33,213 nucleotides of DNA from CAYOEZ01 sp964402955 (GTDB taxonomy: Bacteria > Chloroflexota > DTOL01 > DAOUCN01): the NCBI GenBank assembly GCA_964402955.1, contig CAYOEZ010000021.1, positions 1 to 33,213 on the forward strand. The letters run 5' to 3'. The notes below the pieces were generated by a model. The model was not told the origin of the DNA. It ran no database searches and saw nothing but the letters and a program-made list of their open reading frames with translations. Shown in pieces: positions 16,712 through 24,922 of this stretch. Within the stretch, counting starts at the first letter, position 1, and each line of letters opens with the position of its first letter. A program made the position numbers and the translations under genes.

Positions 16712-16743
16712 ACCGCAGGTTTCCGAGCAGCGCCAGCTATGGC

Positions 16744-18048
16744 CTACACCAACAGCTTGTTGATGGCGGCAGCGGCGTCGTCGAGAGCTTGCTTCAGAGG
16801 CTTCTTGCCAAGGACACCTTGTTGCAACGCGTTGTCCAGGACTGTCGTCAATTCTGCTCCAGCCTTGGTCACTTCGATGATACCAAACTCGCTGGTGGGT
16901 AACTCCACCTGGAACTTCAGTTGCGGATACTGCTCCAGCCAGGCTCGGAAATCTGGATCCTGCTTGTGTGAGTCACGAATGGGAATCCAGTACTCACTCT
17001 GCACCTGGGTCCAGTAGTTGCCCTTGCTCAGGATGAAGCTGACCCAGTCCCAGGTAGCTTGTTGCCGCGCCGTATCTGTCTTCCATATCCCCCAGCCGTT
17101 GATATTACATGGTGCTAGTGGCTTCACCTTGTAGGGGATTCTGGATACGTCGAACGACACCTTGGCTTGATAGAAGTTCTTGGTGACCCAGGTGCCGTTG
17201 ATCTGGAGGGCTGCCTTCTTCGACTCAATGCCCTGCGGAATAGCCGCCGTTGGTGAGGCTTTGTGCTTGTTGATCAGACGATCGAAGACCTCTAGTGCCG
17301 CCAAGCCCTCTGGGCCGTTGAACGCAACCTTTGTCCCGTCCGCATTGACAAGGCTGCCTCCCGCATTCCTGAGAAGGCTGACCCAGGCATTGAACAAGCT
17401 TCCTCCGAAAACGTCAATGCCGTAGATGTCCGTCTTGCCGTCCTTGTCGGTATCTTGAGTGAGCGCAATCGCTGCCTGCTCGAGCTCGTCCCAATTCTTG
17501 GGAGGCTTCAGCCCTGCCTTGTCAAGCATCTCTTTGTTCGAGTAGAGGACGAAAATCTGGAAGTCCTTGGGGGCCATATAGATCTTGGACTTCCACGTGG
17601 CCGCAGCCCACAGTTCTTTGGGGAGGTCATTTTTGTTGAACTTGGTGTCGGCAGCGATATATGATTCGAGATCAACGATGGCTTTGGCGTCAACGAGTGT
17701 TGGCAGATAGGTCGGTGACATGAAGGTGCACTCCGGTGGGTCACCGGCAGCCATGGACGCCTGCGCCTTACGGAACACGTCAATCCCACTGCCCTGGAAG
17801 ACGACCTGCACCTCGATGTCGGGCCGTGCCTCCTGGAACGTCTTGGCCTGCCCTTCATAGAGGGCTTGGCGTAGGCCTGCATTGTGCCAGAACCGTAGGA
17901 CTTTCTTCGGGGCTGCTGCAGTTCCCCCCTTGGGTGTGGGCGTTGCCCCCGGTCCTCCTCCGCAAGCAGCCAGTAGTCCTGCACCCAGTGCCGTGGCCGC
18001 CAGGCGCAGGACCGACCGTCGAGAGAGCCTACCATACACATTAGACAT
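16744..18048 (-). CDS. Sugar ABC transporter solute-binding lipoprotein
   Basis: A 434-residue extracytoplasmic binding protein of family 1 (MalE-like). The ATG at 18048 follows AAGGAGG. The leader has an RR pair at residues 10-11, a hydrophobic stretch, and a lipobox LLAAC with Cys29, followed by a Gly/Pro/Thr-rich linker; lipid anchoring is therefore expected. The mature part has the family's FWHN strand near its start and ends with a long helix (QALDDAAAAINKLL). DTDKDGKTDIYG in the middle is an EF-hand/dockerin-like calcium loop, found in many CUT1 binding proteins. It captures the sugar for the two permeases downstream. The gap 18049-18221 upstream contains no convincing promoter. Confidence 0.95.
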   Translation of the reverse strand: MSNVYGRLSRRSVLRLAATALGAGLLAACGGGPGATPTPKGGTAAAPKKVLRFWHNAGLRQALYEGQAKTFQEARPDIEVQVVFQGSGIDVFRKAQASMAAGDPPECTFMSPTYLPTLVDAKAIVDLESYIAADTKFNKNDLPKELWAAATWKSKIYMAPKDFQIFVLYSNKEMLDKAGLKPPKNWDELEQAAIALTQDTDKDGKTDIYGIDVFGGSLFNAWVSLLRNAGGSLVNADGTKVAFNGPEGLAALEVFDRLINKHKASPTAAIPQGIESKKAALQINGTWVTKNFYQAKVSFDVSRIPYKVKPLAPCNINGWGIWKTDTARQQATWDWVSFILSKGNYWTQVQSEYWIPIRDSHKQDPDFRAWLEQYPQLKFQVELPTSEFGIIEVTKAGAELTTVLDNALQQGVLGKKPLKQALDDAAAAINKLLV

Positions 18049-18221
18049 TCACTTCCTCCTTGTTTGAACCTAACCAATTGCCCACACTGAGCAAGGTCAG
18101 AGTGGTCACGTCCGCGACCTTCTGCGTAAGAATCAGCCTTGGTAGAATCCATTGCCGCTGAGTCCAACGGATCCTCGGCCCTGTTCCCTCACCAGGGGAC
18201 CAAAAAAGCGGGTCTCAGACA

Positions 18222-19145
18222 TCAGGCCATCGCTACGGAATGTAGTATCTGCACGAGTCCGAGCTCCGCTGTCCCGTGCTCCAGTTGCTTCCATTCTTCT
18301 TTCGTCAGCTCGCGCAGCGGCGGCCGCACACGCCCACCTGCAACTCCACGCATGGTCAGCACTGCCTTATAGTAGGCGGGGAAGCGTCCGTCCTTGAGCA
18401 GATCGCGGATGCGGTTGATCAGGCGCTGCTGTGTGCGTGCCTGCTCCAGATTGCCTGCCGTGAAGGCGTCGTACAGCGCACGGAAGACCTCGGGGAAGGC
18501 GTTGGCGTTGCCCGAGACCTGCCCCCGCCCGCCCAGCAGCAGAACCGGCAGCATCAAACCATCCACCCCGCCAATGAACGCAAACCCATCACCTGTCACA
18601 TCCATGTACTGCTGCATGAGCAATACATTGGGGTTGCTACATTTCATGCCGACGTAGTTGGGCGAGGCGTCGAGGATGCGTCGCAGCAGATCAGGCGAGA
18701 CGTCGTTTCTGGTGTTTGACGGAATGGTGTAGACAAAAAGCGGAAAGTCAGGCACGGCCGCGGCGATCTGCGTGTAGTGAGCAAAGAGTGATTGGTCATC
18801 GAGACCGAAGAAGTAGGGCACGACGATCGCAGCCGTCGCAGCTCCCGTTGCCTGCGCATGGCGCGTCAGGCGGATTGTGTCTGCCGTGCTTATGCAGCCG
18901 GTGTGGGCGATCACTGTGCAGCGCCCGGCGACGTGTTTCACAACGGCCTCGCACAGCGTCTCCCTCTCCTGCAGGCTGAGCATCATGCCCTCGCCTGTCG
19001 TGCCGCCCAGCATCAGGCCCTGCACGCCCCGCGCCAGCAGAAAATCGACCAACTGGCGCACGGCTGAGAGATCGATGTTGCCATCGACGCTGAATGGCGT
19101 GACGATGGGGCAGATGACGCCTTTGACGGTAGTGGAGATCTTCAC
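18222..19145 (-). CDS. DapA-family aldolase/lyase (dihydrodipicolinate synthase / N-acetylneuraminate lyase superfamily)
   Basis: A 307-residue TIM barrel of the class I pyruvate-aldolase superfamily. The start is GTG 19145, overlapping the stop of iclR by four bases (GTGA) and preceded by GGAGG, so the two genes are translationally coupled. The signature GTTGEG is at 48-53, the catalytic Tyr139 is in VYTIP and the Schiff-base Lys168 is in GMKCSN. In a catabolic locus with an IclR regulator and sugar importer, cleavage or dehydration of a 2-keto-3-deoxy sugar acid (KDG aldolase, keto-deoxy-glucarate dehydratase or sialic acid lyase type) is more likely than lysine biosynthesis. The residues that fix substrate are not diagnostic here. 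Confidence 0.88.
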   Translation of the reverse strand: MKISTTVKGVICPIVTPFSVDGNIDLSAVRQLVDFLLARGVQGLMLGGTTGEGMMLSLQERETLCEAVVKHVAGRCTVIAHTGCISTADTIRLTRHAQATGAATAAIVVPYFFGLDDQSLFAHYTQIAAAVPDFPLFVYTIPSNTRNDVSPDLLRRILDASPNYVGMKCSNPNVLLMQQYMDVTGDGFAFIGGVDGLMLPVLLLGGRGQVSGNANAFPEVFRALYDAFTAGNLEQARTQQRLINRIRDLLKDGRFPAYYKAVLTMRGVAGGRVRPPLRELTKEEWKQLEHGTAELGLVQILHSVAMA

Positions 19146-19951
19146 CTGATCGCCTCCACGAGCATTGTTTTTGGCGGGGCAATAGCCACACGTGAGGGCC
19201 GCGCCGGCACGTAGCCCATGCGTCGCGACGCCTCCTGAGCTGTGTACATCACGTGCGCCGATATGTCGTCGAGTCTTCCTTGCAACAGATCGGGATCGGC
19301 GCCGGAGACACTGAGCGAGCCAATCACCTGCCCGTTCTCATCGAGGACAGGAGCGCCCACACAGAAGGTGTTCAATTCGTGCTCTTCGTTGTCGATGGAG
19401 TAGCCGCGGGAGCGTGTGGTCTCCATGTCGGCAAGTAGACTATCGATGTCGGTGAGCGTCTGGCTTGTGACGGCTGGCAGACCGGATCGAGAGGCGATAG
19501 CGCGTACCTCATCCTCAGGCAGGAAGGCGAGAATGGCTTTGCCAACGGATGTGCAGTGCAGAGCCACCCGATCACCGACTGCTGTCCTGGCCAGGAGCCG
19601 GCGAGGCGATTCAACGGCGTAGATGTAGAGGCAATAGTCGCCGTCGCGCACGGTCAGATAGACGGACTGGCGCGAGTAGTCAGCGAGCTCGCGCAGGAGG
19701 GGCGCCGCCCGGTCGCGCAACTCGACGTTGACCAGAACCGCCTGGGTGAGCGCAATGATGGCCCGGCCGAGGGCATAGTGATCGTTGTCGGTCTTCTCGA
19801 CAAAGCTACAGGCCATGAGCGTGCTGAGAAGATTGTGAGCAGTGCTCCTGGGCAGACTGAGGCGGGAACTGATCTCTGCCAGCGTGAGACGTGGCTCGGA
19901 CGGAGTAAACAGGCCGACAATATCGAGAGCCTTACGCACCGAGTTGATCAT
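19142..19951 (-). CDS. IclR-family transcriptional regulator
   Basis: A 269-residue regulator. The ATG at 19951 is preferred over an upstream in-frame start at 19996 because GAGAGG precedes it and the domain begins there. The winged helix-turn-helix occupies about residues 5-65 (LTLAEISSRLSLPRSTAHNL is the helix-turn-helix core). The effector domain follows, with LTVRDGDYCLYIYAVES, ALHCTSVGKAILAF, RSRGYSIDNEEHELNTFCVG and a C-terminal IGSLSVSG strand. Members usually repress divergent or downstream sugar and aromatic catabolism genes until an acid metabolite binds. Here it is first in the minus-strand array and divergent from the sialidase-family gene, with face-to-face promoters between them. 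Autoregulation and control of both arms are therefore likely. Confidence 0.93.
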   Translation of the reverse strand: MINSVRKALDIVGLFTPSEPRLTLAEISSRLSLPRSTAHNLLSTLMACSFVEKTDNDHYALGRAIIALTQAVLVNVELRDRAAPLLRELADYSRQSVYLTVRDGDYCLYIYAVESPRRLLARTAVGDRVALHCTSVGKAILAFLPEDEVRAIASRSGLPAVTSQTLTDIDSLLADMETTRSRGYSIDNEEHELNTFCVGAPVLDENGQVIGSLSVSGADPDLLQGRLDDISAHVMYTAQEASRRMGYVPARPSRVAIAPPKTMLVEAIR

Positions 19952-20040
19952 GGGAGTGGTACCTCTCCACATCGAGCGCTGCAAACGTGCGTGCAAGAAT
20001 CGCGTTCCACACTATCGGATGCTAACCCTGAACTGGGGAC

Positions 20041-20069
20041 ATAATACCATAGATAGCATGCGATGTCAA
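20041..20069 (-). promoter_or_regulatory. Sigma70-type promoter for iclR
   Basis: Read on the minus strand: TTGACA (20069-20064), a 17-bp spacer, TATTAT (20046-20041). It is about 90 bp upstream of the regulator's start. Confidence 0.8.
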
Positions 20070-20095
20070 TAGTTTGGAGTGGCATTCTATTCCCG

Positions 20096-20124
20096 TTGAC
20101 ACGCCTTTGTCGATGTGGCATAAT
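20096..20124 (+). promoter_or_regulatory. Sigma70-type promoter for the sialidase-family operon
   Basis: TTGACA (20096-20101), a 17-bp spacer and CATAAT (20119-20124), 54 bp before the ATG at 20179. It lies back to back with the iclR promoter, with the two -35 boxes 26 bp apart. Between them, GGAGT-N8-ATTCC (20076-20093) is an imperfect palindrome that could be a regulator site. Confidence 0.8.
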
Positions 20125-20178
20125 GAGCGGGGCACATGAGTAACCCGGTGGCTGAGATGCGCCTGGAGGAGTTCTCCC

Positions 20179-21192
20179 ATGTATACGCAAGAGTTCATCT
20201 TCAGCAGAGACTGGCCACCTGCGCTGCCGGCGCGCCCTGACCTGCCGCCGGCTCTCTGGGAGCGCCGTTGTCATGGGTCGACTATTGTCGAGCTTGCCAA
20301 TGGCGACCTGTTGGCAGCCTGGTATGAGGGATCGTATGAGACAGCCAGCGATGTGGTGATCGCCGGGGCGCGCCGTCGCCGCGGACAGACCGCCTGGGAC
20401 GCTGTTGAGGTTCTGGCCGACACCCCCGGATACTCCGACGGCAATCCAGTGCTGTTTGTCGCTCCCGACGGTGTGCTCTGGCTCTTCTATGCCACCATGT
20501 ATGGGCCAACGTGGGATATGTGCCGGCTCAAGTACAAGACCGCGCGCGACAACGGCCATGCCTGGAGCGCTCCCGTTGTGCTGCGCGAGCAACTGGGCTG
20601 GCTCTACCGTAACAAGGCGATCGTTCTCTCGACCGGGCGCGTTGTTCTGCCGATCTACGACGAGGCCAACCTGCACTCGCTGATGCTCCTCTCCGATGAC
20701 AACGGCAAGAACTGGCGAGCGTCGGGCCCGATTCTCTCCGCGCCGTCCAACATCCATCCGGCCGTGGTTGAGCTATGCGATGGTTCACTGCTGTGCTACG
20801 CGCGCTACTTCGCATCGGGCCTGGGGCATATTGCCGTCGGGCAAGGGCACATCTGGCAGTCGACATCGCACGATGGCGGCGAAACGTGGACGCCCGCCGT
20901 CGCCACGGGCATCAAGAACCCCAACTCAGGCATTGACCTGACGCGCACGTCCTCCGGCAATCTGGCGCTCGCCTTCAATGACAGCTACGATCGGCGCACG
21001 CCCCTCAACGTCGCACTGTCTGAGGATGAAGGAAAGACGTGGCCTCAGCAGAAGATCATTGAGAGCCAGCCGGGCAACTTCGCCTATCCCTGGCTGATCC
21101 AGACCCGTGACGGCCTGCTGCATCTGACGTATAGCTACAACTACCAGACGATCAAGCACGTTGTGTGCGATGAGAATTGGCTTCTCACATAA
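20179..21192 (+). CDS. Sialidase-superfamily (BNR/Asp-box) protein
   Basis: A 337-residue beta-propeller. The ATG at 20179 follows GGAGG. It belongs to the BNR_2 sialidase-like group, with early strands HGSTIVELANGDLLAAWYEG and SDGNPVLFVAPDG, and Asp boxes SDDNGKNW, SHDGGETW and SEDEGKTW. No signal peptide is seen, so it is either cytoplasmic or exported by an unknown route. Many members in glycan loci act on rhamnose, uronic-acid or sialic-acid linked sugars, and some are not hydrolases; Asp boxes do not specify activity. It is the first gene of the divergent operon, which also encodes an FAD oxidoreductase and a UroD-like protein. It differs in sequence from the decayed sialidase-like remnant at 6789-7156. 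Confidence 0.85.
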   Translation: MYTQEFIFSRDWPPALPARPDLPPALWERRCHGSTIVELANGDLLAAWYEGSYETASDVVIAGARRRRGQTAWDAVEVLADTPGYSDGNPVLFVAPDGVLWLFYATMYGPTWDMCRLKYKTARDNGHAWSAPVVLREQLGWLYRNKAIVLSTGRVVLPIYDEANLHSLMLLSDDNGKNWRASGPILSAPSNIHPAVVELCDGSLLCYARYFASGLGHIAVGQGHIWQSTSHDGGETWTPAVATGIKNPNSGIDLTRTSSGNLALAFNDSYDRRTPLNVALSEDEGKTWPQQKIIESQPGNFAYPWLIQTRDGLLHLTYSYNYQTIKHVVCDENWLLT

Positions 21193-21202
21193 GGAGAACA
21201 GC

Positions 21203-22771
21203 ATGAGCACATCTAGCGCAACACATTTCGACTTCGACCGTTTCACGTCTCGGCCGCTGTTTGGCTACCACGAGGAGCCGGCGCGCCAGGTTCCCATCCT
21301 GGGCAATGTGGATGTTCTGGTCGTGGGTGGGTCGCAGAGCGGCTGCGCGGCGGCCATTTGCGCGGCGCGCCATGGCGCCGGGGTCATGCTGGTCGAGCGC
21401 TTTGGCTTCCTGGGCGGGCAGAGTGTCTTCAGCTCGGTCGTCCAGTGGGAGAAACGAGCCTTCATCAACAACCTGGGCGCGGTGGCCACGCGCGGCATCG
21501 CCAAGGAGATGCTGAGTCGCATTCTTGAGAAAGGGGGCTCGGACGGGCTGTGGCAAACGCCACCCGGTTGTCCCGAGATGCGTGATGGTGAAGAGTGGCT
21601 GAACCCCGAGGCGATCGTCCTAACATTGATCGAGATGTGCCAGCAAGCGGGCGTTGAGCTGCTGTTCCATACCATGGCCGCCGACGCTATCGTCAAGCAC
21701 GAATCGACGGCTCTCCCGAAGGTGACAGGGGTCATCTTCCAGAACAAGAGCGGACGATTCGCCGTCACGGCGAAGGTTGTCATCGACGCCACCGCTGACC
21801 TGGACCTGGTATGGAAGGCAGCCGGCGAAGACGGGTGCAGCATGCGCGATCCGAAGGACAGACAGGGCGCTGGCTACTACGTCTGGTACACGGGTGTGGA
21901 CAATGAGGCGTTCGCCGAATACTACATGAGCCGGCCCGACTACCGCGGCTACCCGGATCCTAAGCTCTACCCCGACAAGGTTCTCGCTCACCTGAGAGAG
22001 GAAAAGCTGGTCTACTTCTGGGGTATGCGCGAAATCCTGGCGGAAGCAAGAAGCAAGGGCATGATGAAGCACATCGATGCTGAGTTGGCCGCAATGGGCC
22101 AGAGTCCCCTGAGCCAGCTCTACGCCAAGTCAGTTGGGCGCGGCAGGTGGTGTCACAGCCTCTCAGGTATGAAAGGGCTCAACCTCGTCGATGCCTGGGA
22201 TGTGACGCGCTTCGAGATTCTGCGCATCAAGCTGGCTAACTGGATGCTGCCGGTTCTCCGCCTCACGCCCGGCTGGGAGAACTGCTATATCTCCCGCACG
22301 AATACCTACGTTGGCGGCCGTGAGAGCCGCTATCTGAAAGCCGTGACGATGGTGACGGAGCACACCATCTTCTCGCCCGAAAACGCCGCCATGCCCACCC
22401 CGGCCGACACCATCGGCCGCTCAGCGGCGCATGACCCTGGCAAGAACAGGCTCTGGACTGCCTACCCGATTCCCTACGGCGCGCTCGTGCCCGAGAAGCT
22501 CGATGGCGTTCTCTGCTGCACCAGGGCAGTCGGCGCACAGCCGCCGGTGGCGCTCAACGCCCATCGGGGCATTGTGCCCACCATCGTCGTGGGCCAGGCA
22601 GCAGGCACAGCAGCCGCGCTGGCGGTGAAGGCCGGCGTGCTGCCACGAGCTGTTGACCTGAAGAAGCTGCAGGCAACGCTGCGCCAAGACGACGTGGTGT
22701 TGGATGTGGAGCGCGTGACCTTCGACTGGGAGATCCCCAAGGACAAGCTCAAGGCGCCCTGGGACTTGTAG
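21203..22771 (+). CDS. FAD-dependent oxidoreductase (FAD_oxidored family), paralogue 2
   Basis: A 522-residue flavoprotein. The ATG at 21203 follows AAGGAG (21191-21196), 10 bp after the sialidase-family stop. The dinucleotide fold has VVGGSQSGCAAA (40-51), with a Ser and Gln in the usual glycine-rich loop, and Glu65 in LVERFGFLGG. A further conserved strand is VVIDATADLDLV, and the C-terminal flavin segment is DGVLCCTRAVGAQPPVA. It is about 90 residues longer than the paralogue at 13490-14794 and shares the opening architecture with it. The family is uncharacterised but recurrent in polysaccharide utilisation loci, where oxidation of a released sugar is the usual guess. It lies in one transcript with the genes on both sides. 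Confidence 0.88.
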   Translation: MSTSSATHFDFDRFTSRPLFGYHEEPARQVPILGNVDVLVVGGSQSGCAAAICAARHGAGVMLVERFGFLGGQSVFSSVVQWEKRAFINNLGAVATRGIAKEMLSRILEKGGSDGLWQTPPGCPEMRDGEEWLNPEAIVLTLIEMCQQAGVELLFHTMAADAIVKHESTALPKVTGVIFQNKSGRFAVTAKVVIDATADLDLVWKAAGEDGCSMRDPKDRQGAGYYVWYTGVDNEAFAEYYMSRPDYRGYPDPKLYPDKVLAHLREEKLVYFWGMREILAEARSKGMMKHIDAELAAMGQSPLSQLYAKSVGRGRWCHSLSGMKGLNLVDAWDVTRFEILRIKLANWMLPVLRLTPGWENCYISRTNTYVGGRESRYLKAVTMVTEHTIFSPENAAMPTPADTIGRSAAHDPGKNRLWTAYPIPYGALVPEKLDGVLCCTRAVGAQPPVALNAHRGIVPTIVVGQAAGTAAALAVKAGVLPRAVDLKKLQATLRQDDVVLDVERVTFDWEIPKDKLKAPWDL

Positions 22772-22797
22772 AGGTGTCCAGGACAGAGGAGAAAGCA

Positions 22798-23868
22798 ATG
22801 TCTCTGGAAGAGAAGAAACGCGCCCACACCACGTTCTGGAACGGTGAGGGACCGAGCCTGATTCTGATCCCGACAGCGCAGATGGAGCAGTACGATACTG
22901 AGGATTACCGCGCACGCTTCGATAATCCGTCGCTGATGTGGGCATCCGAGATGAGGCGAGCGCAGCCGGTGCTGGACTGGCCGACTGACGGCATTCCCAC
23001 CGTGCGCCCCAACCTTGGCGTCGTTTTTGTGCCGTCGCTGGCCGGCCAGGGCTACCAGATTCAGCCGGGGCAAATGCCGTGGCCCGGCGATCCCCTCAGC
23101 CGGGCGCAGATTCAGGCAAGCCTGGCGTGCGATGTCTCTGAGGCGCCACTGATGCGCCACGCGCGCGAGTTCTATGCTCTGCACAGGGAGCGGGGCGGCA
23201 GCGAGATCGCCGCCTATCACGCCGACACGCAGGGCATCTTTGACGTGGCGCACCTGCTCTATGGCGAGCAAATCTTCTACGATCTTGCGCAGGATACTGC
23301 CTGGGTCAATGATCTGCTGGCCATTGCGCTTGACCTGTATACTCGCGCCTCGTGCTGTGTGAAAGACGCACTCGCTGAAGCGCACACGACCATGATTCAC
23401 GGTCATGGCACGCCGCAGGGCGTCTACTTCCCCACTGCCGGTGTGCGCATCAGCGAGGACACGCCGACGCTGCTTTCGCCGGCCATGATCGAGCAGTACG
23501 TGATCCCCTTCATCGAGCGCGCGGCGATCCCCTTCGGCGGCGTCTTCCTGCACTATTGCGGGTTGCACCGGCCATTCTTCGAGCTACTGTGCCGGTCGAG
23601 GGCGGTAAAGGCCATCGATTTGGGCAACAGTGAGATGTATGACGTGCGCTGGCTGCTCGAACGCTGCGCTGAGAGCAAGACTGTCCTATATAGCCGCGTA
23701 GCCGCCTTACCGGCTGAGGATTGGCAGGCGTACGTGCGGCGGCTGGGTAGGCTGGTCAAAGACACTGGCGCTCGCTGTGTTCTGCGGCCGATGGTTTTCC
23801 CGACGGTTCGAGAGGAATGCCAGGACATGCTGCAGCTCTGGCACGAGCTCACAATGCGACATCGCTAG
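22798..23868 (+). CDS. UroD-superfamily protein (methyltransferase-like), paralogue 4
   Basis: A 356-residue divergent member of the UroD/MtaA superfamily. The ATG at 22798 has GAGGAG six bases upstream and lies 26 bp after the previous stop; a GTG at 22774 is less likely. Recognisable parts are VRISEDTPTLLSPAMIEQY (acidic pair and helix) and the HxC motif in FLHYCG (His252, Cys254). The N-terminus lacks the usual RERV start and has LIPTAQMEQYDTEDYRARF instead. With the HxC pair present, a zinc-thiolate methyl-transfer site is possible, but the C-terminal loop is not canonical. Its stop codon overlaps the stop of the convergent glycosyltransferase gene in a shared CTAG. Confidence 0.78.
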   Translation: MSLEEKKRAHTTFWNGEGPSLILIPTAQMEQYDTEDYRARFDNPSLMWASEMRRAQPVLDWPTDGIPTVRPNLGVVFVPSLAGQGYQIQPGQMPWPGDPLSRAQIQASLACDVSEAPLMRHAREFYALHRERGGSEIAAYHADTQGIFDVAHLLYGEQIFYDLAQDTAWVNDLLAIALDLYTRASCCVKDALAEAHTTMIHGHGTPQGVYFPTAGVRISEDTPTLLSPAMIEQYVIPFIERAAIPFGGVFLHYCGLHRPFFELLCRSRAVKAIDLGNSEMYDVRWLLERCAESKTVLYSRVAALPAEDWQAYVRRLGRLVKDTGARCVLRPMVFPTVREECQDMLQLWHELTMRHR

Positions 23869-24912
23869 CCCCGGCCAAGGCATGACTGGTGCACCTGCAA
23901 CGTCTGTCTGGCCGTTGTATCCCAGCTGAAACGCGCCGCCTGAGCCAGGCCCAACGCGCGCAGTTCCTGCGCCCTGTGTGCGTCTGCCAGCACATGGTGC
24001 AAGCCTTCGCTAATGCTCTCTACAGACTCCGGGTCGACGAACTCAGCCGCGTGTCCGGCGACTTCGGTCAGCGATCCTCTGTCTGACGTGACGACCGGCG
24101 TGCCGCATGCCATGGCTTCGACCACGGGCAGACCAAAACCCTCATAGAGTGACGGGAAAGCCAGAACATCAGCCAGATTGTAGAGGGCCACCAGCGTTGT
24201 GTCGGGCACATGCCCGAGAACGTGCACCACGCTGTGCAATCCCAACCGCTCAACCGCGGCAAACAACGCTTGCTCTTTCCACCCGTGCGGCCCCGCCAAA
24301 ACCAGATGCTGCGGCTGTCCCGCTGCCCGCAATTGTGCCAGAGCCTCGACCAGCCGCACCAGGTTCTTGCGCGGCTCGAGGGNNNNNNNNNNTGTTGCGT
24401 TGCCGTAGCGACTGCGCGCCGCCACAGGCCAGCGGCTGGAAATGGGGCGCTGCCGCTGAGTAAATGACGTGGACTTTCTCGTCTGATATGTTCAGGATAC
24501 GCACGATGTCTCGTTTGGTGGCCTGCGAGACCGCCACGATGGCCGCCGCCCGCTGTGCGGCCAGGGGAACGAGCGGACGCATGGCCAGCAGGCGCCGCGG
24601 GTAATGGTGCTCAGGATAGAGCCACAGCGTCATATCGTGTATCGTCACCACGGTCGGACACGGCGCCCACAGCGTCGCCACACTGTTGGTGAACTGACAG
24701 GTGTCGATGTGATCTTTGAGTAATTGCCAGGGCAAGAGCGCCTGCATCCACAACGTTTTGTTGGCCAGTGGCCGGCCCTGCGGCGGGCGGTTTGTGACAG
24801 GGATGATCTCAACGCCGGGTATGCGGCGTAGATGCTGCAACAGATTACTGGCATAGATGCCGACGCCAGTCATCGGCGCCAGAATCGGTGTGACGTCGAA
24901 TCCCATACGCAT
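23865..24912 (-). CDS. GT4-type glycosyltransferase interrupted by an assembly gap
   Basis: GT-B fold glycosyltransferase that adds a sugar from a nucleotide donor to a growing glycan at the inner face of the membrane. The N-terminal half starts at ATG 24912 (MRMGFDVTPILAPMTGVGIY) and contains TVVTIHDMTLWLYPEHH and AIVAVSQATKRDI. The C-terminal half has EPRKNLVRLVEAL, FPSLYEGFGLPVVEAMACG with the EX7E motif, and SLTEVAGHAAEFVDP. The two halves are in different frames on either side of ten N, so the gap length is arbitrary and a few codons are missing; the gene itself is probably intact. It lies 10 bp after the ligase-like gene, in the same transcript, which suggests capsule or exopolysaccharide synthesis. 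Confidence 0.85.
24383..24392. other. Assembly gap (10 N)
   Basis: Ten undefined bases join two contigs inside the glycosyltransferase gene. The frame changes across them, so the number is a placeholder. Confidence 0.98.
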
Positions 24913-24922
24913 GGCTGTGGCC

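Noticed and set aside
18049..18200. Promoter for the binding-protein gene
   Set aside because: Candidate -35 and -10 boxes have poor spacing; read-through from iclR is at least as likely.
18195..18221. Possible terminator after the DapA-family gene (T6 on the minus strand)
   Set aside because: No convincing stem precedes the T-run, so it was not called.
18222..21192. Sialic acid catabolism locus (lyase plus sialidase)
   Set aside because: The DapA-family and BNR proteins would fit, but no nanK, nanE, nagA or nagB-like gene is present and neither protein has residues specific to sialic acid.
22474..23568. Open frame of 364 codons on the - strand
   Set aside because: Antisense to the FAD oxidoreductase and UroD genes, which carry clear family motifs.
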